Positions 18,384 through 27,894 of a DNA stretch of 58,843 nt are shown piece after piece (positions within the stretch are counted from its first letter, which is position 1; each line of letters opens with the position of its first letter). The DNA lies in assembly GCA_949283305.1 (NCBI GenBank), contig CASDRU010000016.1, forward strand, positions 74,155 to 132,997, written 5' to 3'. Made by a program: the position numbers and the translations under genes. This stretch comes from an uncultured Spirochaetales bacterium (GTDB lineage: Bacteria > Spirochaetota > Spirochaetia > Sphaerochaetales > Sphaerochaetaceae). The notes beneath the pieces were generated by a model. That model was not told the origin of the DNA, made no database searches, and was given only the letters and a program-made list of their open reading frames with translations.

Positions 18384-18959
18384 TCAAGACAGAGGCTTTG
18401 CAACTTTTACTTTTGCGCTTCTGATCACTTTGCCATTGAGACGGTAGCCTTTCTGGAACACAAGAGCAACTTTCTCTTTATCGATTCCCTCTGTCTCCTC
18501 AGCAGCATATGCCTCCATGCATTCAGGGTCGAAATCCTTCCCTTCTGCATCAATTTCCTCAAGTCCCCAGTTCGTCCTGAGTGTGCTCATCATCTGGGAC
18601 TCCACCATCGAAAGCCCCTCTTTAAGAGAAGCAAAATCCTGATTCTGATTAGCGCTCTCAAGAGCTCTAGAGAAATTGTCTATCGGGTCCAGAAGATCTT
18701 TGACAAGACTCTCGTTCGCATATCTGATTGCGCTCTCCTTGTCCTTGAGAAGTCTCTTCTTGTAATTCTCCATCTCTGCAAGGCTTCTGATCTTCTCGTC
18801 TTTGAGATTCTCTACAAGAGCCTCAAGCTCCTTTATCTTAGCGCTGAGCTCATCAATCTGAGATGAGAGCTTTTCCTCCTGGCTCATCTCATCCTTATCT
18901 TCATTCACCTGCTCAGCCACAATCTCCTCAAGCTGTTCTTCGTCCTTATCTTTTGCCAT
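18384..18959 (-). CDS. grpE: Nucleotide exchange factor GrpE
   Basis: Releases ADP from DnaK. The 191 residues show the long acidic coiled coil (20-90), the ENYKKRLLKDKE segment, and a C-terminal beta domain with EGLSMVESQMMSTLRTNWGLEEID and FQKGYRLNGKVIRSAKVKVAK. It heads the grpE-dnaK-dnaJ-rlmB group and has a consensus promoter directly upstream. An AGGAG site precedes the ATG. Confidence 0.96.
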   Translation of the reverse strand: MAKDKDEEQLEEIVAEQVNEDKDEMSQEEKLSSQIDELSAKIKELEALVENLKDEKIRSLAEMENYKKRLLKDKESAIRYANESLVKDLLDPIDNFSRALESANQNQDFASLKEGLSMVESQMMSTLRTNWGLEEIDAEGKDFDPECMEAYAAEETEGIDKEKVALVFQKGYRLNGKVIRSAKVKVAKPLS

Positions 18960-18980
18960 GTTAGAAAACTCCTGAAAAAG

Positions 18981-19009
18981 AAATTAATAAAAGAAAATTG
19001 AAGAGTCAA
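18981..19009 (-). promoter_or_regulatory. Sigma-70-type promoter for grpE-dnaK
   Basis: Minus-strand TTGACT (19004-19009), a 17-base spacer and TAATTT (18981-18986), giving a leader of about 15 bases. No CIRCE (HrcA) repeat and no sigma-32 pattern overlaps it, so heat control, if any, is not visible. Confidence 0.55.
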
Positions 19010-19011
19010 CA

Positions 19012-20661
19012 TCACTCGTCATCATCCATAGGGATTTCCTCTTCCTCCCCGATGAATATGTCGTCAGGGAAAGCCTCGATTATGGTCTCAGCCCTGCTCT
19101 TTGTCTCCTTTTTCTCCTTGTCTTTCTCCTTGTCTTTCTCAAGGCGTATTTTAACAAGCTCAGCCTCTTCCTTTATCCTGTTTTCCTTCGCGCTCTTTAT
19201 CTCCTGCTCAGCCTTTGTGAGCTCTTTCTGTGCATCACCGATTAATGCAATTATCTTTGAATGGTCCTGCTGCTTCTTGTATAGCTCTTCCTTCTGACTA
19301 GTAACCTGTTCAGAAAGGGATGTAAGAGTTGCCTCTGTCTGAGTGATCTTTGCTCCAAGCTCATTGAGACGGCTGACTGTCTGGTTTATTTTCTCTGTCT
19401 CAGAAAGAGAGAGCGTCGCCACAGTCTCCCTTGTCTCACTTGCTCTCTGTGCAAGGATATCTATCTGAGCCTGGCAGTCCTTCATTATCTTCTCATAGTC
19501 CTTTCTTATCTCATCAAGCTCCTCAAGCATGACAGCGCGGAATGAGACTCTGGTCTTTTCTGTAAACGACTCTTTTTCACGGGAAAGAGAAATCAGACGG
19601 TCATCTATTTCCCTCTTGAGATTGGCAATATTGTCCTTCATCTCGTTTTCCCTGTTCGTGATTCTCTCTTCTGCCTCGCTTATTCTCTCTTCTGCATCCC
19701 TTTCTATCTGGCTCTTTTTCTCGTTGAAATTCGAAACAAGAGCATCAAAGGAGCTGTTGAGCTTCTGTGCTGTCTCATCTGCAAGCTTTTCAATATCTCC
19801 TGCATTGTCGTTTATCTCACTCTTTGCGGCATCGAGGATATCCTTTACCTGACTCTTGTATGAGATGATCTCGCTTTCTGCTGAGTCAAGATATGTTTTA
19901 AATCCATCCTTCATCTCTGAGAGTGCCGACCTTGCACTTCTGACAGCATCTTCGACCTCGCCCTTCAATTCAGATGCTCTTGCACTCATGGTCTCTGCAA
20001 TCCTTGTCTGCTCATCACATTCACGCACAAAGCCCTGCTTCTCTACGTTCACGAACTCAACAAGCTGGCTCTTCTGGCGGTCAATAAGACTGGAAAATGT
20101 TGCAAGCATCTCAGAATTCTCATTTTTCTGAAGTGCGCTCTGCTGCTTGAGGCTTTCCTGCGTGCTTGTCACAAGACGTATATACTCAGCCTTGAGATCC
20201 TGCATCTGATTGACAAGCAGCTCAGTCTCCTCATGGAAGTTCCTGACAAACTCATTAACGCTCTCAGCCTTCCTTATTTCCTGCTGCACGACAAGAATCC
20301 TGTTCTCTGCCTGGTCTGTCTGCACTTTGAGTTTGTCCAGAGCTCTCTTGTAATCGACACACACCTCTTCAAGGGCAGAAAGGTCCTTGGCATGCTGAGC
20401 AAGACGGTCAAGGCATGTGTTTACAACTTCAACCACGCTTCTGGCCTTCTCTATATGACTCTGGACATTGTCCACGCAGTCCTGGCTGTCAGTCCTGACT
20501 CTCTGCTGCTGGGCAGCAACCTCGCTTCTGAAACTCTTGATCTGCTGGTTTATGTTCGCAAGCGTCCTTGTCTTCTTATCTCCTGCCCTCACAGAGAAGA
20601 AAATAAGAAGAGACAGAATGAACAGAACAACAGAAACTGCCAGACAGAGTGTGTAACTCAT
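19012..20661 (-). CDS. Membrane-anchored long coiled-coil protein (spirochaetal type)
   Basis: A 549-residue protein starting MSYTLCLAV with one membrane helix at residues 4-25, followed by almost continuous heptad-rich coiled coil to about residue 500 (for example ETEATLTSLSEQVTSQKEEL) and a Lys/Glu-rich then acidic tail (EEEEIPMDDDE). It resembles the SpiroCoCo group of coiled-coil proteins described in spirochaetes, whose role is unknown; a cytoskeletal or envelope-spacing role is possible. The ATG behind GGAGG (seven bases) is chosen over a TTG two codons upstream. It lies between the HAD gene and grpE. Confidence 0.85.
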   Translation of the reverse strand: MSYTLCLAVSVVLFILSLLIFFSVRAGDKKTRTLANINQQIKSFRSEVAAQQQRVRTDSQDCVDNVQSHIEKARSVVEVVNTCLDRLAQHAKDLSALEEVCVDYKRALDKLKVQTDQAENRILVVQQEIRKAESVNEFVRNFHEETELLVNQMQDLKAEYIRLVTSTQESLKQQSALQKNENSEMLATFSSLIDRQKSQLVEFVNVEKQGFVRECDEQTRIAETMSARASELKGEVEDAVRSARSALSEMKDGFKTYLDSAESEIISYKSQVKDILDAAKSEINDNAGDIEKLADETAQKLNSSFDALVSNFNEKKSQIERDAEERISEAEERITNRENEMKDNIANLKREIDDRLISLSREKESFTEKTRVSFRAVMLEELDEIRKDYEKIMKDCQAQIDILAQRASETRETVATLSLSETEKINQTVSRLNELGAKITQTEATLTSLSEQVTSQKEELYKKQQDHSKIIALIGDAQKELTKAEQEIKSAKENRIKEEAELVKIRLEKDKEKDKEKKETKSRAETIIEAFPDDIFIGEEEEIPMDDDE

Positions 20662-20663
20662 AA

Positions 20664-21359
20664 TCAAACCTCCGAGAAAAGGATCTTCTCCATTTCATAA
20701 TAATCTTTTGCAACGATGTCTGCCATGCTTTCATTTGCCGAACGGGAAATGAGAGCGGCGTGCATATTGAAGCTCTTGGCCCCCTTCACATCTTTTTTCT
20801 CGCTGTCTCCCACATAGAGAATCTGAGAAGGGTCAAGAGACGCTTTTTTCACTATCTCAAGAAAACATGTGCCACAGGGCTTCAGTCTTCCTATATCCTC
20901 TGCTGAAATGGCAAAGTCCACATAGGACTCTATGCCAAGATGAGCAAGTTTCTCAGAGAGAGGAAAATCTGAGAGAACTCCGATTCTGATGCCGCTTTTC
21001 CTGATAAGAGAAAACACTCTCTCAAGGTTATCAAAAGGCCTTACTTTCCTGTACTCCCTGTCCCATGAGGAATGCATCTTCTTCTCTTTCTCAAGAAATA
21101 CAGGAAGCCATTTCTCATCCTTTGAGGGATATGCGAGAGCCATCTCCCGTTTCCTGAAAGAAAGGCTGTCCATGGCATCAAGAACCCTCTTTCCATCCTC
21201 AGCTCTCATCTTTTTCCTCATCATCATATAGCGGATGGAGAAAAAAGGAGATGAGAGTGCACTCTTGAAGAGCACCCTGTTTAAAAAAGATATATCATAG
21301 AGGGTTCCGTCGATATCGAAACAGACGCATTTTATGCCGTTCTTCTCAAGCCAGGTCAT
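20664..21359 (-). CDS. HAD-superfamily phosphatase
   Basis: The 231 residues contain HAD motif I CFDIDGTLYDI (nucleophile D15, D17), motif II GVLSDFP, motif III lysine in GRLKPCGTCF and motif IV YVGDSEKKDVKGA. The substrate cannot be deduced; the cap is helical, of the phosphoglycolate-phosphatase/YjjG type. Its ATG overlaps the der stop by four bases and the coiled-coil gene begins two bases after its end. Confidence 0.88.
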   Translation of the reverse strand: MTWLEKNGIKCVCFDIDGTLYDISFLNRVLFKSALSSPFFSIRYMMMRKKMRAEDGKRVLDAMDSLSFRKREMALAYPSKDEKWLPVFLEKEKKMHSSWDREYRKVRPFDNLERVFSLIRKSGIRIGVLSDFPLSEKLAHLGIESYVDFAISAEDIGRLKPCGTCFLEIVKKASLDPSQILYVGDSEKKDVKGAKSFNMHAALISRSANESMADIVAKDYYEMEKILFSEV

Positions 21360-22903
21360 TTTCCCTTCCTTGCCTGCCTGTTGTTTCTGACAACCTTTTT
21401 TGCTCTTTCCATGGCTTTTCCTTCCCTGGCTTTTCCCCCGGGCTTCCTGCTCACACCTTTTGCTCTTCCGCTTCTTTCAGTACGCTTTACAGCCCTTTTG
21501 ATATCAAGGGTCTCCTTGCTTGGACCTCTTTCATTCAGGCTCGGATTCCTTCTTCTTTCCCTCAGAGAGATCTCAATTGGAATATCCTTGAATCCAAGAT
21601 CCTTTCTGATCATGTTCTTTATATACGATATATAGCTTTCCGGGAAATCCTTGATCCTGTTAACAAAAAGAAGGAAACGCACAGGGGTGGTACTCACCTG
21701 TGTGGCATAAAGCACCTTGTAATGCCCCTCGCTGCCGCGCGGAGGCTCATATTCACTTGTCCAGGATTTCAAAGCCTCATTGAGCGTTGCTGTATCAACA
21801 CGCTTGTTCAGCTGTTTCCAGACCTTTATCACAGTAGAAAGCAGAGATCCCACATTCACTGACTCAAGTGCGCTTATAGACACGATTGGAGCAAAATTGA
21901 GAACAGGGAAAAGAAAACGGATTCTGTCTTCCACTGCAACAAGCTCATTCTTTACTCCAGAAAGCATGTCGATTTTATTGAGAGCAAGAATCACGCCCTT
22001 TCCACGACGTACAATCAAGGAGGCAATCTTCTTATCCTGCTCGCTGAGCCCTTCAGTGACATCCACCATCAGAAGTACAACATCTGCCTCATCAATTGTC
22101 TTTATCGCCCTGTTCACAGAGTAATACTCAACATCCTCTTCAACTTTGCTTTTCCTTCTTATTCCGGCAGTATCGAGGACAGTATAGTCATTCCCCTTAT
22201 ATTCAAAGCTTGCACGCATGACATCACGTGTGGTTCCTGCAATATCGGAGACAATCGAGACATCACGTCCTGTAAGAAGATTCGTAAGAGTGCTCTTTCC
22301 TGTGTTCGGCTTTCCTAAAATAGCAATCTTCACGCTCTCACGCTCTTCTTCCTCTTCCTCTCTTTCCTCAAGATCCAGCAGTCCGAGCATCGTATTCTCA
22401 AGTTCCTCAAAGCCTGAGCCGTGAGCTGCAGAAATGCCGACAACCCTCTGATAACCGTATGAGAAGAAATTCCATACAAGGTCTTCTCTCTTGACATCAT
22501 CAACCTTGTTGACAACAAGAATCACCTTATCGGTGTAGGGCCTCATCTCATCAAGGAGCATCTGGTCTTCCCTTGTTACATCAGTGCAGTCCATGACAAG
22601 AAGGATAAGGTCTGCCTGAGATGCAAGAGAAAGACTCTTTTCGCTTACGGCATAATCAAGCCCCTCCTTGTCAAGCTTGACTCCTCCGCTGTCAACAAGC
22701 GTGACTGCATTGTTGCCAAGAAGATACCGGGATGGAATTGGATCACGGGTTACTCCGGGAGTGGGATCCGTGATTGCCCTGCGCTCTCCGATAAGCCTGT
22801 TGAAGAGTGTGCTCTTGCCGACATTGGGCCGTCCGAGAATGGCGATCATCGGAAGTGATGTATCTATATCTGCCTTGTTTTTTATCTCTAGTTTTTCAGC
22901 CAT
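21356..22903 (-). CDS. der: Ribosome-assembly GTPase Der (EngA)
   Basis: Double GTPase needed for 50S assembly. The first G domain has GRPNVGKST (25-33), TPGVTRDP, DSGG and NKVD; the second has GKPNTGKST, AGTTRD, DTAG and NKID; a KH-like domain follows. The 515 residues exceed many relatives because of a basic tail of about 60 residues rich in Arg, Lys and Gly, which probably contacts rRNA. It is first in the der-HAD-coiled-coil group. Confidence 0.96.
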   Translation of the reverse strand: MAEKLEIKNKADIDTSLPMIAILGRPNVGKSTLFNRLIGERRAITDPTPGVTRDPIPSRYLLGNNAVTLVDSGGVKLDKEGLDYAVSEKSLSLASQADLILLVMDCTDVTREDQMLLDEMRPYTDKVILVVNKVDDVKREDLVWNFFSYGYQRVVGISAAHGSGFEELENTMLGLLDLEEREEEEEERESVKIAILGKPNTGKSTLTNLLTGRDVSIVSDIAGTTRDVMRASFEYKGNDYTVLDTAGIRRKSKVEEDVEYYSVNRAIKTIDEADVVLLMVDVTEGLSEQDKKIASLIVRRGKGVILALNKIDMLSGVKNELVAVEDRIRFLFPVLNFAPIVSISALESVNVGSLLSTVIKVWKQLNKRVDTATLNEALKSWTSEYEPPRGSEGHYKVLYATQVSTTPVRFLLFVNRIKDFPESYISYIKNMIRKDLGFKDIPIEISLRERRRNPSLNERGPSKETLDIKRAVKRTERSGRAKGVSRKPGGKAREGKAMERAKKVVRNNRQARKGK

Positions 22904-22916
22904 TAAAACACCTGTT

Positions 22917-22930
22917 TTTTACATGTAAAA
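22917..22930. repeat. 14-base perfect palindrome upstream of der
   Basis: TTTTACATGTAAAA is an exact palindrome in the 79-base gap between two divergent genes, just upstream of the der ribosome site. It could be an operator; no regulator is identified. Confidence 0.5.
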
Positions 22931-22941
22931 GGTTACATTAT

Positions 22942-22970
22942 TTGAGAATATTGAGCAATCCATTTAAATT
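22942..22970 (+). promoter_or_regulatory. Possible promoter for the plus-strand membrane protein gene
   Basis: TTGAGA (22942-22947), a 17-base spacer and TAAATT (22965-22970). The predicted start of transcription lies very close to the GTG or ATG start of the gene, leaving almost no leader. Confidence 0.4.
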
Positions 22971-22982
22971 TTAGGAACCAGG

Positions 22983-23504
22983 GTGTATATTGGGAGTATG
23001 AGAAAGGAAGGAAGTCTGCGCTTTATATTGTTCATAGCCGCCGCATACATCGCTGTTTTCACAGCGCTCCTTCTTGTCTTTGCTCCCCCTGTTTTGAAGA
23101 AAATAAAGGATAAGAAATATATCGAGCGCCTTGAATATTACTATCAGAATGCGTCAGAAGCAGACGGAGAAAGCTATCTTGTCGCACTCTATTCAATAGA
23201 CGGAATAAAGAACACAAGAAGGGTCATAAGGAGAGGATATACTGATATTTATCATATGAGTCTTGAGGCCCTTTTGAGGAAAACTGATGAAAGCGAGATG
23301 GAAAAGGGACTTGTAAGCTACATAGACAGCTCTACAAGGCTTGAAGGACTAGGCAGGAGCGCAAACATAATCTTTGTCTTTCTTTCTGATGATTTTCTCT
23401 CTTCTGCTGATATCAGCAAAGCAAAAAAGCAGGTTGAGACGACAATACATAATCTCAATCCTGCTTTAAGCGTTGCAATCGTAGTCAACGACAGCGTCAT
23501 CTGA
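22983..23504 (+). CDS. Small membrane-anchored protein, possible GerMN-like domain
   Basis: A 173-residue protein with one hydrophobic segment at about 14-34 and an extracytoplasmic part. The order of elements in that part (LVALYSIDGI, a helix with SLEALLRK, IIFVFLSDDFLSS, and a helix with VETTIHNLNPALSVAIVV) resembles GerMN domains, as found in some lipoproteins and spore proteins, but identity is low and the call is tentative. Start is uncertain: GTG as given with AGGA upstream, or an ATG five codons later with a site too close. It converges with ymdB and overlaps its end by eight bases. Confidence 0.7.
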   Translation: MYIGSMRKEGSLRFILFIAAAYIAVFTALLLVFAPPVLKKIKDKKYIERLEYYYQNASEADGESYLVALYSIDGIKNTRRVIRRGYTDIYHMSLEALLRKTDESEMEKGLVSYIDSSTRLEGLGRSANIIFVFLSDDFLSSADISKAKKQVETTIHNLNPALSVAIVVNDSVI

Positions 23505-24255
23505 TTATTCTTCTGATACTGAGCGCCTTGCCGCTTTCATCATCGACATCTACTATGATTCCAGAAAGCGATGCCTTCCCCTGCTTGACCTCGCTTTTGA
23601 TCGGCAGCTGTGTAAGAGCCCTCTCTATTGCCAAATCCTCCCTGCTTCCGATTACGGAATCAAGGACCCCTGTTATGCCTAAATCCGTAATATATGCTGT
23701 TCCCGCGGAAAGTATCTTCTCATCCGCAGTCTGCACATGTGTATGTGTTCCGGCAACACAGCTCACAAGTCCGTCAAGATAGAATGCAAGAGCCTCTTTC
23801 TCGCTTGTCTCCTCCGCATGGAAGTCAACAAAGATGATCTTTGTTGTCTTTCTTATCTTCTCCACTGCGGCTTTTACAGTGCGGAACGGACAATCCGTTG
23901 AAGGCATGTTCACTCTTCCCTGTGCATTTATGACTGCAACATTGTCCTTTATGGTCCAGCCCTTGCCCGGAACACCATCAGGATAGTTTACAGGACGGAT
24001 TATGTTGTCCATCTTGTCAAGGAAAGGGAATATGTCCTCTTTCTGCCAGATATGGTTTCCGCTTGTTATCACATCAATTCCCATGGATATCAGTGACAGA
24101 TAGTCCTCACCGCTTATACCGAAGCCCTGGCTTGCATTCTCTCCGTTTGCAATCACAAAATCGATTTTCTCTTCTTTTTTCAGGCTCTTGAGACCTAAAA
24201 AGACAGAGCTCATTCCGCTCTGTCCTGAAATATCTCCCAGCTGCAGGATCCTCAC
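23497..24255 (-). CDS. ymdB: YmdB-family metallophosphoesterase
   Basis: Two-metal phosphodiesterase acting on 2',3'-cyclic nucleotides in studied members. The 252 residues show GDISGQSGM (metal Asp), IANGENASQGFG, SGNHIWQKE, VDFHAEETSEKEALAFYLDG and VAGTHTHVQTADE, the complete family motif set. The start is a GTG overlapping the rny stop (GTGA) behind GGAG. In Bacillus too ymdB lies directly after rny, and the proteins are linked in RNA metabolism. Confidence 0.95.
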   Translation of the reverse strand: MRILQLGDISGQSGMSSVFLGLKSLKKEEKIDFVIANGENASQGFGISGEDYLSLISMGIDVITSGNHIWQKEDIFPFLDKMDNIIRPVNYPDGVPGKGWTIKDNVAVINAQGRVNMPSTDCPFRTVKAAVEKIRKTTKIIFVDFHAEETSEKEALAFYLDGLVSCVAGTHTHVQTADEKILSAGTAYITDLGITGVLDSVIGSREDLAIERALTQLPIKSEVKQGKASLSGIIVDVDDESGKALSIRRIIR

Positions 24256-25784
24256 CTTGCGTACTCCACAATTCTGAGCTCTCTGATGATTGTCACCTTG
24301 ATCTTGCCTGGATATCTGAGCTCAGCTTCAATCCTCTGGGCAATGCCGCTTGCGATTTCTCTTGTCTTCTCATCTGTAACATTGTCAGAATTGACAAGGA
24401 TTCTCAGCTCTCTTCCTGCCTGGATTGCATACGCGTTTTCAACGCCGTCAAAACTCTTTGCTATGTTCTCAAGAGATTCAAGACGCTTGATGTAATTGTC
24501 AAGGCTTTCCCTTCTTGCACCAGGGCGGGCGGCGCTGATTGCATCTGCAATCTGCACAATCACGGACTCGATGCAGCTTGGCTCAATGTCATTATGATGC
24601 GAAAGCACAGCATTGACGACTCTTGGATCTTCTCCAAGGCGCTTTACAAGCTCACCGCCAAGCTCTGCATGGTTTGCATCGCTTTCAGTCTCTGCACCCT
24701 TTCCTATATCGTGAAGAAGTCCTCCGCGCTTTGCAATTTCGGTATCTGCTCCAACCTCGCTGGCAATCATGCCCGCAAGAATTGCAACTTCCTTGGAGTG
24801 CTGAAGCACATTCTGTCCATAGCTTGTGCGGAAATGAAGACGTCCAAGTGCCCTGATCAGCTCAGGTCCCATGTTGTGGATTCCAAGATCAAATACCACT
24901 TTGTCCCCTTCATCCACGATAATCCTTCCAACTTCCTTTGCAACCTTGTTGACAACCTCTTCAATTCGTGCCGGATGTATTCTTCCATCCTGCACAAGGC
25001 GTTCAAGTGCAACACGTGCAATTTCCTTTCTCACAGGATCGAAACAGGAGATGACAACAGCCTCCGGAGTATCATCGATTATGATATCCACACCAGTAAG
25101 GGTCTCAAGGGTCCTTATGTTCCTTCCTTCCCTTCCGATGATTCTTCCTTTCATCTCCTCGCTTGGAAGAGAGACGCTCGTTGTCGTGATTTCTCCTGAG
25201 ACCTCAGTTGCAAGACGCTGTATGCTCGTGATGATTATATCCCGTGCAATCTTCTCGCTCTGGAGCTTTGTCTCGCTTTCAATCTTGTTAAGGTATACCT
25301 GCCCCTCCCGCTCTGCTTCACTTTTCATCTGCTCGATAATAAGCGTCTTTGCATCCTCGCGTGTAAGGCTTGCAACCTTCTCAAGCTCAGCAACAAGTTC
25401 TTTTTCCTTTTCCTGAGCTTCTCTTTCCTTGTCTTTTAATGCGCTGTCGCGCTCTCCCAGTTGTTTTTTAATCGCATCAAGCTCATTCTGCTTGTGTTCG
25501 AGATTCATTTCTTTCTGCAGAAGTCTTCTCTCGTTCTTCTGCAGTTCCATTCTTCTTTCCCTGGCCTCACGCTCACTCTGCTGCTGTTCTTTCTGCACAG
25601 TCTCGCGTGCCTCAAGCAAAAGCTCTTTGGCTCTGGCCTCAGCGCGGGTGATAGCTTCCTGCTCTGAGCGCACAGCCTGCTGTTCAACGCTTGTCAGCTT
25701 GAACTTTGCATATATCCAACGGCCGATATAACCGACGGCGATGCCAATTACACAACACAGGAGATATAACAATACATCTGTCAT
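24252..25784 (-). CDS. rny: Ribonuclease Y
   Basis: Membrane-anchored endoribonuclease that starts mRNA decay. One N-terminal membrane helix (3-25), a long charged coiled coil (30-200), a KH domain with GRIIGREGRNIRTLE, and an HD domain with GLLHDIGKG and LSHHNDIEP. Length 510 matches the family. It is first in the rny-ymdB pair, with AAGGAGA before the ATG and a TTGACA-type promoter upstream. Confidence 0.97.
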   Translation of the reverse strand: MTDVLLYLLCCVIGIAVGYIGRWIYAKFKLTSVEQQAVRSEQEAITRAEARAKELLLEARETVQKEQQQSEREARERRMELQKNERRLLQKEMNLEHKQNELDAIKKQLGERDSALKDKEREAQEKEKELVAELEKVASLTREDAKTLIIEQMKSEAEREGQVYLNKIESETKLQSEKIARDIIITSIQRLATEVSGEITTTSVSLPSEEMKGRIIGREGRNIRTLETLTGVDIIIDDTPEAVVISCFDPVRKEIARVALERLVQDGRIHPARIEEVVNKVAKEVGRIIVDEGDKVVFDLGIHNMGPELIRALGRLHFRTSYGQNVLQHSKEVAILAGMIASEVGADTEIAKRGGLLHDIGKGAETESDANHAELGGELVKRLGEDPRVVNAVLSHHNDIEPSCIESVIVQIADAISAARPGARRESLDNYIKRLESLENIAKSFDGVENAYAIQAGRELRILVNSDNVTDEKTREIASGIAQRIEAELRYPGKIKVTIIRELRIVEYAR

Positions 25785-25813
25785 TGCTTTCTCCTTAAGG
25801 TTAAATACTAATT

Positions 25814-25845
25814 TTTATATTGAAATAAAAGAATGATACTGTCAA
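25814..25845 (-). promoter_or_regulatory. Promoter for rny-ymdB
   Basis: A perfect minus-strand TTGACA (25840-25845) precedes the AT-rich CAATATAAA. Two readings of the -10 are possible: CAATAT at 17 bases or TATAAA at 20 bases. Confidence 0.5.
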
Positions 25846-25925
25846 CCAAAATAAGATGATTGCTTAAAATTCTGAAATCTGTAATTTCTGAGCAAAAACA
25901 TGTTCATCATGCCATCAGAGGAAAA

Positions 25926-25950
25926 GAAAAACCGCCACTTTCGTGACGGC
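25926..25950 (-). terminator. Terminator of the ribosomal protein operon after rplQ
   Basis: Minus-strand stem CCGTCAC against GTGGCGG with a GAAA tetraloop, followed by five T. Two further hairpins lie between it and rplQ: TGGGA/TCCCA (25955-25968) and GGTTGC/GCAACC (25969-25986), which may protect the 3' end of the long message. Confidence 0.88.
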
Positions 25951-25987
25951 TCAATGGGAATTATCCCAGGTTGCCATTATGCAACCC

Positions 25988-26419
25988 TCATTTTGCGGCC
26001 TTTTCTGTCTTCTTAGACTTCTTCTCAGCCTTTTTCTTGTCAGCCTTGTCATCCTTCTTTGCTGTCTTCTCAACAAGCTCGAGGATAACCATCTCAGCTG
26101 CATCTCCGAGACGATAGCCAGTCTTGAGGATTCTTGTGTATCCACCATTGCGGGAAGCGAACAGTGGAGCAATCTCCTTGAACAGCTTGTCCAAAACTGC
26201 CTCGTCATAGATGTCACGGGCAATCATTCTGCGGTTGTGAACATTATCAACCTTTGCTCTTGTGATCATCTTCTCTGCCATCTTTCTGACTTCAAGTGCC
26301 TTTGCCTTTGTTGTCTCTATTCTCTCATAGCGGAACAGGGATGTTACCATGTTTCTCTTGAGAGCGGTTCTCTCACTTGTAGTTCTGGAAAGAGCGTTAA
26401 AACCAATTTTATGCTTCAT
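25988..26419 (-). CDS. rplQ: Ribosomal protein L17 with lysine-rich tail
   Basis: The 143 residues begin [20 protein letters not shown], typical of L17. The core ends near residue 118 and a Lys/Ala-rich tail (about 25 residues) is added. Its start lies inside the end of rpoA (11-base overlap). It is the last gene of the tuf-to-rplQ array. Confidence 0.96.
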   Translation of the reverse strand: MKHKIGFNALSRTTSERTALKRNMVTSLFRYERIETTKAKALEVRKMAEKMITRAKVDNVHNRRMIARDIYDEAVLDKLFKEIAPLFASRNGGYTRILKTGYRLGDAAEMVILELVEKTAKKDDKADKKKAEKKSKKTEKAAK

Positions 26420-27464
26420 CCTTAACTTCCTTATTCTCTGGAACTTTGATAGACGTCTTCAATACTGAGAAATCTGTCATGCCGAGAGTAAGACCCCACT
26501 CCTTGAGCTTGTCCTTAATCTCTGTAAGGCTCTTCTTGCCGAAGTTCCTTGTCTTTCCGATTTCTTCCTCAGTCTTTCTAGCCAAATCACCAATTGACTT
26601 GATACCTGCGTTCTTCAGACAGTTAGAAGATCTTACTGTGAGCTCAAGCTCTTCAACAGGAGTGCTGAGAATGTTCATGATTCTCTCTTCTTCCTTGTCA
26701 ACATCATCATTGACTGAGATTTTGTCCTCATCAAAGTTGATGAATACAGTAAAATGCTCCTTGATAATCATGGCAGCCTCACCAAGAGCATCCTCCGGAG
26801 TGATTGTTCCGTCTGTAGTAATCTCGAGAATGAGCTTGTCATAATCATTGCGCTGACCAACTCTTGTAGGCTCGATAGAATACTTGACTCTCTTTACAGG
26901 AGAGAAGAATGCATCGATGCTGATGGTTCCTGCTTCCTCAACGTACTTGTCATTGTACTCGCTTGGCACATAACCTCTTCCAAGGTCAATCTGCACCTCC
27001 ATCTCAAGGTCGCAGTCATCCATCATTGTAAAAATTCTGAGGTCCTTGTTTGTCACGCTTACGAGATTTTTCTCAAAATCCGCACCTGTAATGGCACCAG
27101 GGCCCTTACATGTGATAGTGAAAACTGTTCCCTCTGAATCCTCAGGCATGCTTATCTGAAGTTTCTTAATGGCAGCAATGATATCATTAATGTCTTCTCT
27201 TACACCCGGAAGCGGCTCATACTCACTTGTAACAAGGTGTGCAGCATGATCGGCTCCTGAAAAAGTTGTGAAGCGGATAGCTGTTACTGCATAACCCTGG
27301 ATTGAGGATAAGAGAACACGGCGGAGAGTATTTCCAACTGTTGTTCCAAATCCACGCTCGAAAGGATAAGCCACGAACTTACCATACTCAGCTGTGCATA
27401 CAATCTGGTCGGATGTGATTCCCTTAGGTTTCTGAAACCCTTTGAGAAGAGATTTTCTAGCCAT
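26409..27464 (-). CDS. rpoA: RNA polymerase subunit alpha
   Basis: Scaffold for RNA polymerase assembly and contact site for activators. The 351 residues comprise the N-terminal dimer domain ([23 protein letters not shown]) and a C-terminal domain with two helix-hairpin-helix motifs ([23 protein letters not shown] and FGKKSLTEI). It lies after rpsK without an intervening rpsD, which many bacteria have here. The gap contains a small CGGAA/TTCCG hairpin. Confidence 0.97.
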   Translation of the reverse strand: MARKSLLKGFQKPKGITSDQIVCTAEYGKFVAYPFERGFGTTVGNTLRRVLLSSIQGYAVTAIRFTTFSGADHAAHLVTSEYEPLPGVREDINDIIAAIKKLQISMPEDSEGTVFTITCKGPGAITGADFEKNLVSVTNKDLRIFTMMDDCDLEMEVQIDLGRGYVPSEYNDKYVEEAGTISIDAFFSPVKRVKYSIEPTRVGQRNDYDKLILEITTDGTITPEDALGEAAMIIKEHFTVFINFDEDKISVNDDVDKEEERIMNILSTPVEELELTVRSSNCLKNAGIKSIGDLARKTEEEIGKTRNFGKKSLTEIKDKLKEWGLTLGMTDFSVLKTSIKVPENKEVKDEA

Positions 27465-27505
27465 TTAATACTCCTATAAACCCGGAAGACTTCCGAGTAT
27501 TCAAA

Positions 27506-27883
27506 TCAGACGCGTCTTGTCTTGCGTGGGCGGCAGCCGTTGTGCGGAATCGGTGTGACGTCACGGATGGATCTGACCTTGAGGCCGAGAACTCCGATTG
27601 TCCTGATAGCGCTCTCTCTTCCGGCTCCTGGACCCTTGACAAATACATTGACTTCCTTCAGGCCGTAATCCATAGCCTTCTTGACTGCAGCCTCACAGAT
27701 AGTCTGTGCAGCATACGGAGTGCTCTTCTTTGCACCGCGGAAACCAAGACCACCTGCAGATGCCCAGGAAACAGCATTGCCTGCAAGATCAGTAACAGTG
27801 ATGATTGTGTTGTTGAAGCTTGTCTGGATATAGACATTTCCTTCAAGTACTGTCTTCTTAACTTTTTTCTTAACGTTTGCCAT
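27506..27883 (-). CDS. rpsK: Ribosomal protein S11
   Basis: The 125 residues carry the S11 core ([44 protein letters not shown]) and the C-terminal [18 protein letters not shown]. It forms the platform of the small subunit near the mRNA exit. It lies 11 bases after rpsM. Confidence 0.97.
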   Translation of the reverse strand: MANVKKKVKKTVLEGNVYIQTSFNNTIITVTDLAGNAVSWASAGGLGFRGAKKSTPYAAQTICEAAVKKAMDYGLKEVNVFVKGPGAGRESAIRTIGVLGLKVRSIRDVTPIPHNGCRPRKTRRV

Positions 27884-27894
27884 TTCCTAAACCC

